From the NCBI RefSeq assembly GCF_900176005.1, contig NZ_LT838272.1:2685587-2749586 (forward strand): DNA of 64,000 nucleotides, written 5' to 3'. Both the position numbers and the translations under genes were made by a program. The notes below the pieces were generated by a model that saw only the letters and a program-made list of their open reading frames with translations, made no database searches and had not been told where the DNA came from. This DNA is from Thermanaeromonas toyohensis ToBE (GTDB lineage Bacteria > Bacillota > DSM-521 > Neomoorellales > Neomoorellaceae). Shown piece after piece: positions 1 to 9,536 of the stretch (its first letter is position 1; each line of letters starts with the position of its first letter).

Positions 1-493
1 AACCCAGAGGCCAGAACCCCTCCAACAAGGCAATATACTTACCGCGATGTTGAGCTGGTATAAATTCGGAAACGAGGGACTGCCCAATGGGGAATTCCAT
101 ACCCATACCGAAGCCTAGTAAAATACGGAGCAAAGCCAACTGTTGAGGCGTCTGTGCTAGGCCGCACAGGATGCTAGCCGCACCCCAAATCACCATACTC
201 CATTGGAAGACTAACTTCCGGCCGAACCTATCGGCCAGCATACCTGCCGTACCCGCTCCTAGAAACATACCTAAAAAACTCATGCTGGAGAGTAATCCTG
301 TTTGGGCAGTGGATAAATTGAAGTAAGTTTTGAGGGAACCCAAAACAAAGGTGAGCATAGCTAAATCAACAGAATCGAATAACCAGGCCGTAGCTATAAT
401 TAGAAAAATCTTCTTTTGATAGGAAGTCAATGGTAGTCTTTCTAATCTTTGAGGAATACCAATACGTTCGCTCCTACTCACAGATTGGGCCAT
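1..493 (-). CDS. MFS transporter, N-terminal part (cut by window edge)
   Basis: The reading frame starts at an ATG at 493 and runs off the left edge without a stop, so about 164 N-terminal residues are visible. It begins MAQSVSRSERIG and then shows hydrophobic segments separated by short charged loops. The loop between predicted helices 2 and 3 reads GMLADRFGRK, the hallmark of the major facilitator superfamily. A purine-rich ribosome site (GGAGAGGGGG) lies just upstream. The resemblance is to the sugar/organic-acid porter part of the superfamily, but the substrate cannot be told. The PocR-type AraC regulator ends 250 bases upstream on the same strand and could control it; that link is inferred from position only. 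Confidence 0.8.
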   Translation of the reverse strand, partial: MAQSVSRSERIGIPQRLERLPLTSYQKKIFLIIATAWLFDSVDLAMLTFVLGSLKTYFNLSTAQTGLLSSMSFLGMFLGAGTAGMLADRFGRKLVFQWSMVIWGAASILCGLAQTPQQLALLRILLGFGMGMEFPIGQSLVSEFIPAQHRGKYIALLEGFWPLG

Positions 494-742
494 ATAATTC
501 CCCCCTCTCCTTTTTTCCTAGTTTTGTAATCTTGGGTTTATAAAGTATTTTGGCTTTTTTATTAACAAACCTCCTTCCTGATTAATATTTTTTAGATGCC
601 CTTTTGCATTTTACATATTCGCTATACCCCTGTTCTCTCCTTTGAACAATTCCTTCATTTTTTTGTACAATTATGATTTGTTCTATATACCACAAGGCCT
701 GACCACCTGATGATATACTTGTACTCAAAGGAATACAAAATC

Positions 743-2071
743 CTACATTACAGTCGTACTTCGGAAAATGCCGGGTGTTACACCTACCTCTCGCTTAAAT
801 ACCCGAGAAAAATAGGCTACATCATTATAACCCACCCTCCGGGATATCTCTTCCAAAGTTAAATCCCCTTTACGTAGAAGCAATTTAGCCTGTTCCAGGC
901 GCACTAGGGTTAAATACTCGATAACTGTACGGCCTAGTTCTTGTTTGAAAAGCCGACTTAAATGAGCTGGACTTATTCCTACTGCCCGGGCTACATCTTC
1001 TACCCCGATGTTGCGGGAAAAATTTTTGTTAATATAAGCTATAGCTTGCTTGATATAGGGAGAGGAAATCCGTGTTTTACCTGACCTAGCGCAGGTACTA
1101 TTAATAAAATCTTCCAAAGCTTGGAAAATCCAAAGAATACTTTCTTCTAAAGAAAGTTTACTCAAACCTTCCATATATTTCATGCTCAGTTCTAAAATCT
1201 CTTCCGCTGTAGCACCCCCAGCTAGGGCAGCCCGAGAAAGCAAAGCCAGGAGTTCGAGAAGCCGGAACTTGATAGTCTCTGCTCGGTTTATCCCTACAAA
1301 TAGGATATTGCCTAACAACTCTTCCAGGACGGTTTCAGCTCCTTCACGATCTCCCAGACGGACTTTGGTTATTAAAGCTTGTTCTTTTTCTAGCTGGTAA
1401 GAATCCCCCTGGCGCCAAGGCTGGGCTTCTACCAGCCAAGACCATAAAGAACCTCCAGTGATTTGTTCAGATTTGACTGCTGGAAATCTACATCCTCTAC
1501 TTGGGTCAGCCGGTGGTATATTATTGTTTGAGGCCAGCGAGGGGATGGGGAGGGCAGAGGTAGCAATATGTCTGGCCACTAGTTTAAGCAGTTCTACTGC
1601 ACCCTGTACTTTACGGGGTGAAACTACTTGAATGCGGAGTATAGCCTCTTTTAATTCCTCCTCTGGAAGCTCCAGATCCTTTACTTTTCTAAGTATTTCT
1701 TCTATTGCCAAGTCATCCAGCTCCCACATCAATACCTGGCCACAAATTATAACTGCCTTCACCTGGTCCCCCACCAGGATAGGTACTGCCCAGTGGACAA
1801 GTCCAGCGTGGCAGAAAAAAATATAGGGATCACATAGACCGTAAGCCTGGCGGCAGGCCTTGATATGGGTTTCCCTACAACGCTCATTACCCTCAGATAC
1901 AGAATTTACCATCTGGCAAAAGGGTGAATGATAATGATAATCTTCTACCTCGAGCCACGGCTCTCCCTCGGCATTGAAGACCGCGGCCCGTACTCCTGTA
2001 GCTTCGGTAAAGGACCTTAAAAGCCTCTGTACAAGTTGCCCTTGCATATCCTGCCTCATGTCCTTTTTCAT
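743..2071 (-). CDS. PocR-domain AraC-family transcriptional regulator
   Basis: 442 residues with two recognisable parts. Residues about 12-165 resemble the PocR ligand-binding domain, including conserved Cys/His residues (SPFCQMV, NERCRETH, FFCHAGL, VIICGQV). PocR itself responds to propanediol/glycerol-type inducers. The last 100 residues are an AraC double helix-turn-helix (IGVEDVARAVGISPAHLSRL ... ISRRVGYNDVAYFSRVFKRE). The middle 200 residues are helical and unassigned. The gene starts 8 bases after the UbiB-like gene ends, so it is probably cotranscribed with NfeD, slipin and UbiB, and it precedes the MFS transporter. The effector is unknown. Confidence 0.85.
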   Translation of the reverse strand: MKKDMRQDMQGQLVQRLLRSFTEATGVRAAVFNAEGEPWLEVEDYHYHSPFCQMVNSVSEGNERCRETHIKACRQAYGLCDPYIFFCHAGLVHWAVPILVGDQVKAVIICGQVLMWELDDLAIEEILRKVKDLELPEEELKEAILRIQVVSPRKVQGAVELLKLVARHIATSALPIPSLASNNNIPPADPSRGCRFPAVKSEQITGGSLWSWLVEAQPWRQGDSYQLEKEQALITKVRLGDREGAETVLEELLGNILFVGINRAETIKFRLLELLALLSRAALAGGATAEEILELSMKYMEGLSKLSLEESILWIFQALEDFINSTCARSGKTRISSPYIKQAIAYINKNFSRNIGVEDVARAVGISPAHLSRLFKQELGRTVIEYLTLVRLEQAKLLLRKGDLTLEEISRRVGYNDVAYFSRVFKREVGVTPGIFRSTTVM

Positions 2072-2079
2072 AACCTGCT

Positions 2080-3753
2080 TTAGAACCGGCCTCCCTTTAA
2101 AATGGCTACTAAAAGCCAGATAAAAACTACTGAGGCTATCCCGATACCTATCTCTAGCACCGGTAGCCGGAAAAACAATCTACCACCCGTTAAAGGTATA
2201 GCCCCTAACCCTGCGCTAATAATCAGGCCAGCCATTAAAATGCTAAAGGCTAAAAATATAAGGCTTAAGCTTAGTTTATTGACTGCTCCTTCTAGATGCC
2301 GGAAAAATATCCTAAGTTCTCGATGTTCGAGTTTCAAAGTAAGATCTCCACGGTTAAGCCTTAATAAAGCACCCTTTACCTGTTGGGGAAGTTCATGGGC
2401 CAGGTCTAGGTAATTCCAGAAATTTTCTTCTAGTTGTCGCCAGAGTTCCCGCGGCCGGTACCTACTATGGATAAGCTCTTTTACGTAAGGACCAGCCATC
2501 TCCACCAAGCTAATTTCAGGATCCAACTGGGTCACCAAACTCTCTAAAGAAAGGAGAGTTTTGCCTAAAAGAGAAAATTCTACCGGCATCTGGATGCGGA
2601 AACGGAAAGCTACTTCTAGAAGATCATTTATAGCCTGACCCAACTTTATATTTTTTAAAGGTATATTCAAATACCGCTCCCGCAGCCTATCTATTTCCCG
2701 GCGCAAAGCGTTGAAATCGAGGTCCTGAGGGATAACACCTAGATTGAGCATAGCCTGGATTACCTCCTGGCTACGACGCCTGACCAAACCTAATACCAGC
2801 CGGATAGCCTCCTTTCTATGTTCTTCAGACAAGCTTCCCATAAGCCCGAAATCCATAAAAACTATTTTCTCCCCCGGTAACACAGCTAAATTTCCAGGGT
2901 GGGGGTCTCCGTGGAAAAAACCTTCCACTAAAATTTGGCGATAAAAGGCTTGTACCAGATACCTAGCAATACGTTTAAGATTGTATCCCCTCCGCTTAAG
3001 TTCTTCCAAGTTGTTAAGCTTTATACCTTCCACGAATTCCATGGTGAGAACACGGCTGGTAGTATATTCCCAATATACTCGGGGGATATACACCTGGGCC
3101 TCACCCGCTAGTACCTGGCGTAACCGGTCAGCATTGCGCCCCTCCAAGGTATAATCTAACTCTTGTTTTAGGGCCCGACTAAACTCCTGCGCTATGGATA
3201 CAAAATCGTAAATTTGGCCGTAGACAGTGTGACGCTGGGCCACGCGCGCAAGATAATGGAGGATCTCCAGATCAACCTGGATTACCTGTTCCACCCGCGG
3301 ACGCCGGACCTTAACTATCACCCGTTGGCCTCCAGGTAAAGAGGCCAGGTGAACCTGGCCAATGGAAGCAGCTGCCAAGGGCTGGGGATCAAAACTAACA
3401 AAAATCTTTTCCCAAGCTTGCCCTAGCTCCTCCTGAAGAACAGCATATATATTCTCTGTGCTAACGGGAGAAACCTCATCTTGCAAGCGGGAAAGTTCGT
3501 TTATTATTTCCCGGGGCAATATATCTGGCCGGGTGCTTAAAAATTGCCCGAGCTTAACAAAGGTAGGCCCCAACTCTTCCAAAGCCAACCGCAGCCTCTG
3601 ACCCGGTGAAAGCCTAAGTTTGTCTCTCTTGGCCACCTTGCTAAGCAAAGTGCTAAAGCCTAATTGATCTATAAAATAACCAAAACCATACCTGGCTAGG
3701 GTATTGGCTATTTTGCGCAGGCGCTGGACATGGGTATAACGCTTTCCTAGCAA
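2080..3753 (-). CDS. ABC1/UbiB/AarF-family atypical kinase
   Basis: 557 residues of the UbiB/ADCK family of atypical protein-kinase-like ATPases, linked in other organisms to quinone and lipid metabolism. Visible landmarks are the family KLGQ motif at about residues 67-70 (FVKLGQFLSTRPDILP), the invariant lysine region (VIVKVRRP), the catalytic HGDPHPGN loop, and the metal-binding DFGLMG. Two hydrophobic segments close the protein, a typical UbiB membrane anchor. The start is a TTG at 3753 with an AGGAG-type ribosome site upstream. It sits between slipin and the PocR regulator in a four-gene operon. Its substrate is not known. Confidence 0.9.
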   Translation of the reverse strand: MLGKRYTHVQRLRKIANTLARYGFGYFIDQLGFSTLLSKVAKRDKLRLSPGQRLRLALEELGPTFVKLGQFLSTRPDILPREIINELSRLQDEVSPVSTENIYAVLQEELGQAWEKIFVSFDPQPLAAASIGQVHLASLPGGQRVIVKVRRPRVEQVIQVDLEILHYLARVAQRHTVYGQIYDFVSIAQEFSRALKQELDYTLEGRNADRLRQVLAGEAQVYIPRVYWEYTTSRVLTMEFVEGIKLNNLEELKRRGYNLKRIARYLVQAFYRQILVEGFFHGDPHPGNLAVLPGEKIVFMDFGLMGSLSEEHRKEAIRLVLGLVRRRSQEVIQAMLNLGVIPQDLDFNALRREIDRLRERYLNIPLKNIKLGQAINDLLEVAFRFRIQMPVEFSLLGKTLLSLESLVTQLDPEISLVEMAGPYVKELIHSRYRPRELWRQLEENFWNYLDLAHELPQQVKGALLRLNRGDLTLKLEHRELRIFFRHLEGAVNKLSLSLIFLAFSILMAGLIISAGLGAIPLTGGRLFFRLPVLEIGIGIASVVFIWLLVAILKGGRF

Positions 3754-3786
3754 GGAGACCTCTCCTCCGGGAGATCGCTCTTCCCG

Positions 3787-4551
3787 TTAATTTTCCCCTC
3801 TTTTTTCCTTTTCGGTGTAATGTTTAAAAAGCTCTATAGGCACGGGAAAGACTAATATACTGCTCTTATCGGAAGCTATCTCAGTAAGAGTCTGCAAGTA
3901 GCGTAGCTGTAAAGAGGCGGGCTGCGAAGAGATAATACGCGCAGCTTCAGCCAGCTTCTCTGCCGCCTGGAACTCACCATCAGCATGGATTATTTTAGCC
4001 CGTCGTTCCCTCTCGGCTTCAGCCTGGGCAGCCATAGCCCGCTGCATACTCTGGGGAAGCTCCACATCCCTTATCTCCACAAGGCTAACCTTCACACCCC
4101 ACGGTTCGGTACCCTCATCGATGATCTGTTGCAACCGCTGGTTTATCTGTTCCCTATGCGCCAGGAGTTCATCTAGATCCGACTGCCCCAGAACGCTACG
4201 TAAGGTGGTCTGGGCCAACTGGGAAGTGGCCCGGATGTGGTCCATAACCTTAATAACCGCGCTGGCGGGTTCTACTACTCGAAAGTAAACTACTGCATTA
4301 ACTTTGACTGTCACATTATCCCTGGTAATAGCTTCCTGGGTAGGAACCTCCATAGTTACCACACGAAGATCTACCTTCTGCATACGCTCTATGAAAGGTA
4401 TAAGAAAGAAAAGACCAGGTCCACGTACGCCCACGTAACGACCCAGACGGAAAATAACCCCTCTTTCATATTCCTGGACCACCCGGACAGAAGCCGAAAC
4501 CAGACTTATAAGGATAACCAATAAGACTACAAAGGAGATAAAAGCTTCCAT
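3787..4551 (-). CDS. Slipin / SPFH (band 7) membrane-scaffold protein
   Basis: 254 residues: one N-terminal membrane segment (residues about 4-22), then a stomatin/prohibitin (band 7) domain. Family motifs include [45 protein letters not shown] and the later [16 protein letters not shown] helix that forms the coiled-coil oligomer. Bacterial slipins form membrane scaffolds and are nearly always encoded beside an NfeD protein, as here: the nfeD stop lies 22 bases upstream. Prokaryotic stomatin-NfeD pairs are thought to act in membrane quality control, with the NfeD protease cleaving the stomatin. A leading example is the Pyrococcus PH1511/PH1510 pair. Confidence 0.93.
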   Translation of the reverse strand: MEAFISFVVLLVILISLVSASVRVVQEYERGVIFRLGRYVGVRGPGLFFLIPFIERMQKVDLRVVTMEVPTQEAITRDNVTVKVNAVVYFRVVEPASAVIKVMDHIRATSQLAQTTLRSVLGQSDLDELLAHREQINQRLQQIIDEGTEPWGVKVSLVEIRDVELPQSMQRAMAAQAEAERERRAKIIHADGEFQAAEKLAEAARIISSQPASLQLRYLQTLTEIASDKSSILVFPVPIELFKHYTEKEKRGEN

Positions 4552-4573
4552 AACGATACCTGCCTTTCTTTAT

Positions 4574-5959
4574 TTAGTATGTTTCCCCATCTGTTTTACT
4601 TTGCCTTTTGACCTTCAACTTCAACCCTTCTATTCCTGTAACAACCACCCTTTCACCAGGGCTAACAGGCTCTGTACTTTCCGCCTTCCAGCGTTCTCCT
4701 TCCACCAGTATCGTCCCTTCCGGTTTTAACTCCGTAAGTGCTACTCCTTGAGTTCCTATTAGGCTCTCCCTTCCGGTAGTGACCTTGCGCCGCTGGGCCT
4801 TTATAGCCGCTCCTAAAAGGAAAGTAAGAAAACTGGCTAAAATCAACGAAGTTACAGTAACCAAGACCAGGTTCAATCGCCAATAAAAAGGATTTTCGTT
4901 AAAGAGGAGAATAGAACCAAGTATAAAAGAAATAAGTCCTCCACCTAGTAGAAGGCCATGGCTTACTACAAAAACTTCCGCGGCCATAAGGATAAGCCCA
5001 AGGAGGAGCAGGAGAAGGCCGCTAAACCTAGCTTCTAGACTTCCTAGAGCGTAAAGGCCCAAGAGAAGACTTATCCCCCCTACTACACCTGGAAAAATAG
5101 CTCCTGGATGATACAACTCCACAAGTAGCCCCAAGGTACCCAAAGTCATAAAAAGATACGCTATGTTGGGATCACTCACAGCCAAGAGTAAACGCTGGGC
5201 TGAAGTCATGGCTAAAAGATGGATCGGTTTATCTATTACCTGCAACGTTACTTCCTCACCATTTATTAATTTGACTTTCTTACCCTCCAGTTGTTGTAAA
5301 AGTTCCTCTCGCGTAGTCGCCCGCAAGTCAATAAGTCCAGCCTTTAGAGCTTCAGAATCACTAAAGGATTTGCTCTCTAGTACAGCCAATTCCGCCTCCC
5401 TCGGGTCTCGCCCACGGCACTCAGCAATACTCCGAACCCAAGCCGCTGCATCCTGGGCTATCTTCTGTTTATGCGTTTCTGGGAGTTCTCCTTCACTGCC
5501 TACCGCTACAGGATGGGCAGCTCCTATCCTACTTCCCGGAGCCATGGCAGCTACGTGGGCAGCTATGGTAATAAAAGTCCCCGCTGATCCCGCCCAAGCC
5601 CCAGCTGGGCAAACATGCACTACTACCGGTAAGGGGGCATTTAAAATGCTTTCTACTATTTTTTGGGTGCTGCTATATAATCCACCAGGCGTACTAAGTT
5701 CAAGAATTAAGAGGCAGGCTCCATCCTCATAAGCTTCTCTAATCCCTTTTTGTATATAATCAGCCGTCACTGGGACTATGGGGCCCTCTACCCGCAATAC
5801 ATATATGCAAGGAGATGAGCGTTCGACTTCGCTAGAATGAGCTATAGTCATCCGGGAGAATAAAACCAAAGTTAAAATAGTTACCATAACTAGCCTGGTA
5901 GTTACATAAAACAGGGTGCCTTTAGCACGGTGTTTATTACCTTTTTCCCGGAAGACCAT
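4574..5959 (-). CDS. NfeD-family membrane serine protease (ClpP-like + NfeD OB domain)
   Basis: About 461 residues. A signal/anchor segment is followed by a ClpP/SppA-like domain (GGLYSSTQKIVESI; PAGAWAGSAGTFITIAAH with the likely nucleophile serine; a downstream lysine in THKQKIAQDAAA as candidate partner). Next come four or five membrane helices (residues about 265-385) and a C-terminal OB-fold NfeD domain (LIGTQGVALTELKPEGTILV). This is the long NfeD form that cleaves the C-terminal tail of its stomatin partner in archaea. I place the start at the ATG at 5959 (AAAGGA nine bases upstream) rather than the TTG three codons earlier. It leads the nfeD-slipin-ubiB-regulator operon. Confidence 0.9.
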   Translation of the reverse strand: MVFREKGNKHRAKGTLFYVTTRLVMVTILTLVLFSRMTIAHSSEVERSSPCIYVLRVEGPIVPVTADYIQKGIREAYEDGACLLILELSTPGGLYSSTQKIVESILNAPLPVVVHVCPAGAWAGSAGTFITIAAHVAAMAPGSRIGAAHPVAVGSEGELPETHKQKIAQDAAAWVRSIAECRGRDPREAELAVLESKSFSDSEALKAGLIDLRATTREELLQQLEGKKVKLINGEEVTLQVIDKPIHLLAMTSAQRLLLAVSDPNIAYLFMTLGTLGLLVELYHPGAIFPGVVGGISLLLGLYALGSLEARFSGLLLLLLGLILMAAEVFVVSHGLLLGGGLISFILGSILLFNENPFYWRLNLVLVTVTSLILASFLTFLLGAAIKAQRRKVTTGRESLIGTQGVALTELKPEGTILVEGERWKAESTEPVSPGERVVVTGIEGLKLKVKRQSKTDGETY

Positions 5960-6059
5960 AACCCTCAATCCTTTAAGCCTTTAAGGAACAATATAATATT
6001 TGTTATCACTTTTTGTATTTTGTACTTTAATTTTATCATATAACCCCCCACTCTATAAG

Positions 6060-6986
6060 TTATCCTCTATGTTGTTCTGGGGAAAAAAGAAAGGATTGGG
6101 CTTCCCGCCAAAGCATCTCTAAAGTAGGAGGGGGTTCCGGAGGCTCCCTACCGGCCAAGCAGGCCATGCGACTTAAAGCCTGCCATCGTTTAAACATCTT
6201 AGCGTGTATGCGGGCTATATAGGGTTCTAATTCAGTAGCCAGCCACTTTAGCAGAAATCCTTGAACATATTCCTTGGTTCCCCCAGCAATCCTATAATAG
6301 GCTCCTCGTGTACCCCGGGCTCGATTGGGAGTTAAATACGGTAGCCAGGAAGGACGGTAAAAGCTCGTCCCGTCGCTCTGTAACAGTTTAAGGTATCTGT
6401 TCTCTACTAGGGTCTCCAAAGCAGGTTTCAACCAAAAGCGGGCCCCGGCACTCAAGGCAAGGGCTTCTCCTTTGTCTCCTAGCTGGATTAACTTCCACTG
6501 CAAGGAACGCGCCTCAGCAATAAACTTACGACCCTTAAGGGAAGGATGCCCTAACAAGTAGAGTATAGCTGCCTGGGACCCTGCTAAGTTCCCCTCAATA
6601 GCTTTACGCACCAAAGTATACTCTGATGGACGGGAACTAGCCACTTCCTTCGAGGCTTTCTTATCTTTCTTGTAATGAAGAGACTGTAGTTCGTTTATAG
6701 CTTCTTCCAACTCACGAGATACTTCAGGCCATAACCAAAAGGTGTCCTTTTTCCACCCAGGCCGAAGTTTAGCCGTGATACGTTTCAGTTGGGATTTTAC
6801 CGTACCCTCTTTAAGGTTCAAGGCCCGGGCTATTTCCCAGCGTTTAAGCCCGGCCCTGGCTAAGAGGGCAACCCGTAACTCGAGGGGAGAAAGCAACAAA
6901 CGCACATCACGTTTCTGGTCTCCCATTAAAATAAACACCCCAAATGTATCCATTATGTGGATATATCTATTTAAAACATAGGACAA
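6060..6986 (-). CDS. LuxR/sigma-like helix-turn-helix protein with unknown C-terminal domain
   Basis: 308 residues. An N-terminal helix-turn-helix of the GerE/sigma region 4 type is clear (LSPLELRVALLARAGLKRWE ... KEGTVKSQLKRITAKL, residues about 32-85). The remaining 220 residues match no family I can name. They contain a second possible winged-helix-like stretch (KPALETLVENRYLKLLQSDG) and a Trp- and Arg-rich C-terminus. The frame opens with a TTG at 6986 preceded by GGGGA seven bases upstream, inside the 3' end of the degV/fakB gene, so the two are probably translationally coupled. ATG codons at 6953 and 6926 are alternative starts. It may regulate fatty-acid or lipid genes, a guess from its operon. 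Confidence 0.65.
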   Translation of the reverse strand: MSYVLNRYIHIMDTFGVFILMGDQKRDVRLLLSPLELRVALLARAGLKRWEIARALNLKEGTVKSQLKRITAKLRPGWKKDTFWLWPEVSRELEEAINELQSLHYKKDKKASKEVASSRPSEYTLVRKAIEGNLAGSQAAILYLLGHPSLKGRKFIAEARSLQWKLIQLGDKGEALALSAGARFWLKPALETLVENRYLKLLQSDGTSFYRPSWLPYLTPNRARGTRGAYYRIAGGTKEYVQGFLLKWLATELEPYIARIHAKMFKRWQALSRMACLAGREPPEPPPTLEMLWREAQSFLFSPEQHRG

Positions 6987-7819
6987 GCTATAATCCCCAA
7001 TAAGCCTGGTCCAGCATGTGTACCTACAACCGGCCCTATCTCTCCTGTGATCAGTTGGCTAATGGTAACCTTCTTTTCTAACCTCTCCTTTAATTGTTCA
7101 AGCCCTTCGAGGTCATCCCCGTGTACAAGGACACACCATAAGGGTGAACCTGGCGGGAACTTTTCCGTTATAACCTCTACTAGCCGCTCCATAGCCTTAA
7201 GCTTACCCCGGATTTTCTCGTAAGGGTATATAATACCTTCCCTCAGGGTACAAAGGGGTTTTATATTGAGCAGACTTCCTAAAAAAGCCTGGGCTTTCCC
7301 AATACGTCCTCCGCGCTGTAAGTATTCTAAAGTATCTACTAAAAAATATGCTTGTATATTATCCATAACTTGTCTAGCTGCTCCCAACACTTCTTCTTTT
7401 GAGCAACCCTCAAAAGCCTTTTGAGCCGCTACCAAGACGCCCAATCCCAAAGCCAAACTTACCAACCGGGAATCAATTATCTCTAAATCCTCATAACCTA
7501 ACATAGCTTTAGCCAGTTTGGCTGACTGCAAAGTGCCGCTTAAGTACGAAGAAATATGGATAGAGACGATACTGGCCCTTTCTTCTACCAAGGGTCGATA
7601 GGCTTCCAAAAATTCTTGAGGGGAGGGTTGGGAGGTAGTGGGCAAGGTAGAAGAGCTGCGAAGTTTTTGAAAGAATTGACGGGAGGTAAGATCTACTCCA
7701 TCCCGATAAATTTCTTGTCCGAACATTACTTTTAAAGGTACTACAATGATATTGTACTTCTCTATTAGCTCACGGGGCAGGTCGGCCGTGCTATCAGTAA
7801 CTATTCTTATTTTGCCCAT
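6971..7819 (-). CDS. DegV/FakB fatty-acid-binding protein
   Basis: 282 residues, full length for the DegV family. Landmarks: the N-terminal VTDSTADLP signature, the SSTLPTTSQPSPQEF strand, ISSYLSGTLQSA (lipid carboxylate binding), and the C-terminal GPVVGTHAGPGLLGI. DegV/FakB proteins bind a fatty acid and present it to FakA for phosphorylation. The FakA gene lies directly upstream with a 17-base gap, supporting a functional pair. The chain-length preference cannot be read from the sequence. The stop overlaps the start of the next gene by 16 bases. Confidence 0.93.
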   Translation of the reverse strand: MGKIRIVTDSTADLPRELIEKYNIIVVPLKVMFGQEIYRDGVDLTSRQFFQKLRSSSTLPTTSQPSPQEFLEAYRPLVEERASIVSIHISSYLSGTLQSAKLAKAMLGYEDLEIIDSRLVSLALGLGVLVAAQKAFEGCSKEEVLGAARQVMDNIQAYFLVDTLEYLQRGGRIGKAQAFLGSLLNIKPLCTLREGIIYPYEKIRGKLKAMERLVEVITEKFPPGSPLWCVLVHGDDLEGLEQLKERLEKKVTISQLITGEIGPVVGTHAGPGLLGIIACPMF

Positions 7820-7836
7820 ATTTTACCGCACCCCCC

Positions 7837-9459
7837 TTATTCCACTGAAATAATAAATTGATATAATGGCTGTCCTCCATAATAGAGTTCAAAATCTACT
7901 TCTGGAAAGCGCCTCCGCATAGCTTCGGTAAAGCTTTCTGCTTCTAAAGTAGAAAGATCGCCTCCAAAATACAAGGTTACTAGGCTCGAGTTCTCCTCAA
8001 TCATCTCCTTCAAGGTTTGCTGCAAAACTTCTGCCAGATCAGAACCGCAGGTTACCACTTGTCCTTCCACCAAACCCAGATAATCTCCTTCTCGAATCTT
8101 CCAGCCGTTTATATGAGAATCTTTGGCTGCCCGGGTTATTTCGCCGGTTTTGACTTTCTTCATAACCTCTGTCATCTTGGATAGGTTTTCCATAAGGCTA
8201 GAACAAGGGTTAAAGGCCATAAGGGCTGCGATACCCTGGGGTACAGTTACCGAAGGTATTACCCGTGCAGATCGGCCTGCTATTTGGACGGCTTGTTCGG
8301 CTGCAAGAAGTATATTGCTATTATTGGGCAGAACTATAACTATGTCGGCCTTTACACTTTTTATGGCCGTGGCTAAGTCCTGGGCGCTGGGATTCATGGT
8401 CGGCCCGCCATCCACTACTACGTTGGCCCCTAGGCTCTCCAATATAGCATTAAGGCCCTCCCCTGGACCCACGGCCACTATTCCTAGAGGTTGTTTTTCT
8501 TCTTTGGGAGATCGTTTCCACTCCAGGTATTGTTCTTCCATATTGTTTATCTCTACCGAACGTAAACTGCCGTACTTGAGGCCACATTCTAGTACCAACC
8601 CTGGATGATTAGAATGGATATGGATTTTGGCTGTTTTTTCGTTCCCCACTACTAAAAGACAATCTCCATAAGGGGCTAGTTCCTTCTTTAGGGTCTCTAA
8701 AGGAATATTTTGGCCTACCAACACAAATTCGGTACAATAAGTATAATCTATTTCTGCTGATAATATAGCCTTTCTTGAGGGAGCAAATTGCCTCTGTTGG
8801 AAGGCAGCTAGATCGAAGAGCTGTATATCCTTTTTAACCGCCAAGTCTTCTAGGGCCTGGATAATCCCCTCAAGTATTACAACTAGTCCCTTACCTCCTG
8901 CGTCCACCACTCCTGCTTCTTTTAAAACCGGCAAAAGTTCAGGGGTGTAGTCTAAGGCCTGCTGAGCTTGCCGGTAAGTATATATTATTACCCGGAGTAA
9001 ATCCCTAGTCTTAACCGACGCTTCCAATGTAGCCTGGCTTATAGCCCGACAAACTGTAAGGATAGTACCCTCTACCGGATTATCTACAGCGCAATAGGCA
9101 TACTCGGTACCTAGGCTAAAAGCCCGCGCAAGCTCGTGAACCCCTGCCCGCTCTTTACCGGACAAAGCGTCGGCAAAACCCCGTACTATTTGAGATAAGA
9201 TCACACCAGAGTTTCCCCGGGCTCCTAAAAGACACCCTCGAGCAAAGGCTTCAGCCACCGCCCCCAAGGAGGAGGTAGCGAGGCTTTGCATCTCTTTAAC
9301 GCCACTTAAGAGAGTTAAGTATATATTAGTCCCTGTATCCCCGTCCGGCACGGGAAATACGTTTAAATTATCAATTTCCGTCCGCACTTGCCCTAAGAGA
9401 TTGGCCGCTCCCACGAGCATTACTTTAAAATCCTGGCCATCAAAAAAATAATAAGGCAA
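7837..9459 (-). CDS. fakA: Fatty-acid kinase FakA (DAK2/YloV family)
   Basis: 540 residues. The N-terminal DhaL/Dak2 nucleotide-binding domain is clear: NVFPVPDGDTGTNIYLTL supplies the Mg-binding aspartates, and GARGNSGVILSQI and DAGGKGLVVIL follow. The middle and C-terminal parts match FakA/YloV, ending in a DegV-like alpha/beta domain (TLYFGGDLSTLEAESFTEAM). FakA phosphorylates FakB-bound fatty acids to acyl phosphates for phospholipid synthesis. The start is a TTG at 9459 with GGGAGG about ten bases upstream. It is the first gene of the fakA-fakB-HTH operon. In many Firmicutes yloV sits beside asp23 and rpmB; those are not seen here. Confidence 0.93.
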   Translation of the reverse strand: MPYYFFDGQDFKVMLVGAANLLGQVRTEIDNLNVFPVPDGDTGTNIYLTLLSGVKEMQSLATSSLGAVAEAFARGCLLGARGNSGVILSQIVRGFADALSGKERAGVHELARAFSLGTEYAYCAVDNPVEGTILTVCRAISQATLEASVKTRDLLRVIIYTYRQAQQALDYTPELLPVLKEAGVVDAGGKGLVVILEGIIQALEDLAVKKDIQLFDLAAFQQRQFAPSRKAILSAEIDYTYCTEFVLVGQNIPLETLKKELAPYGDCLLVVGNEKTAKIHIHSNHPGLVLECGLKYGSLRSVEINNMEEQYLEWKRSPKEEKQPLGIVAVGPGEGLNAILESLGANVVVDGGPTMNPSAQDLATAIKSVKADIVIVLPNNSNILLAAEQAVQIAGRSARVIPSVTVPQGIAALMAFNPCSSLMENLSKMTEVMKKVKTGEITRAAKDSHINGWKIREGDYLGLVEGQVVTCGSDLAEVLQQTLKEMIEENSSLVTLYFGGDLSTLEAESFTEAMRRRFPEVDFELYYGGQPLYQFIISVE

Positions 9460-9536
9460 AAATCTAGCCTCCCATTCTTTGAGAATATAAAAGCTTTATG
9501 CTTCATTCGACATCCAGGAATTTTTTCCTCCTCTAG

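Noticed and set aside
5163-5732. 189-residue plus-strand frame opposite nfeD
   Set aside because: Antisense shadow with biased Ser/Ala composition and no family resemblance; NfeD is well supported on the other strand.
8123-8608. 161-residue plus-strand frame opposite fakA
   Set aside because: Antisense shadow; no start signal and no domain.
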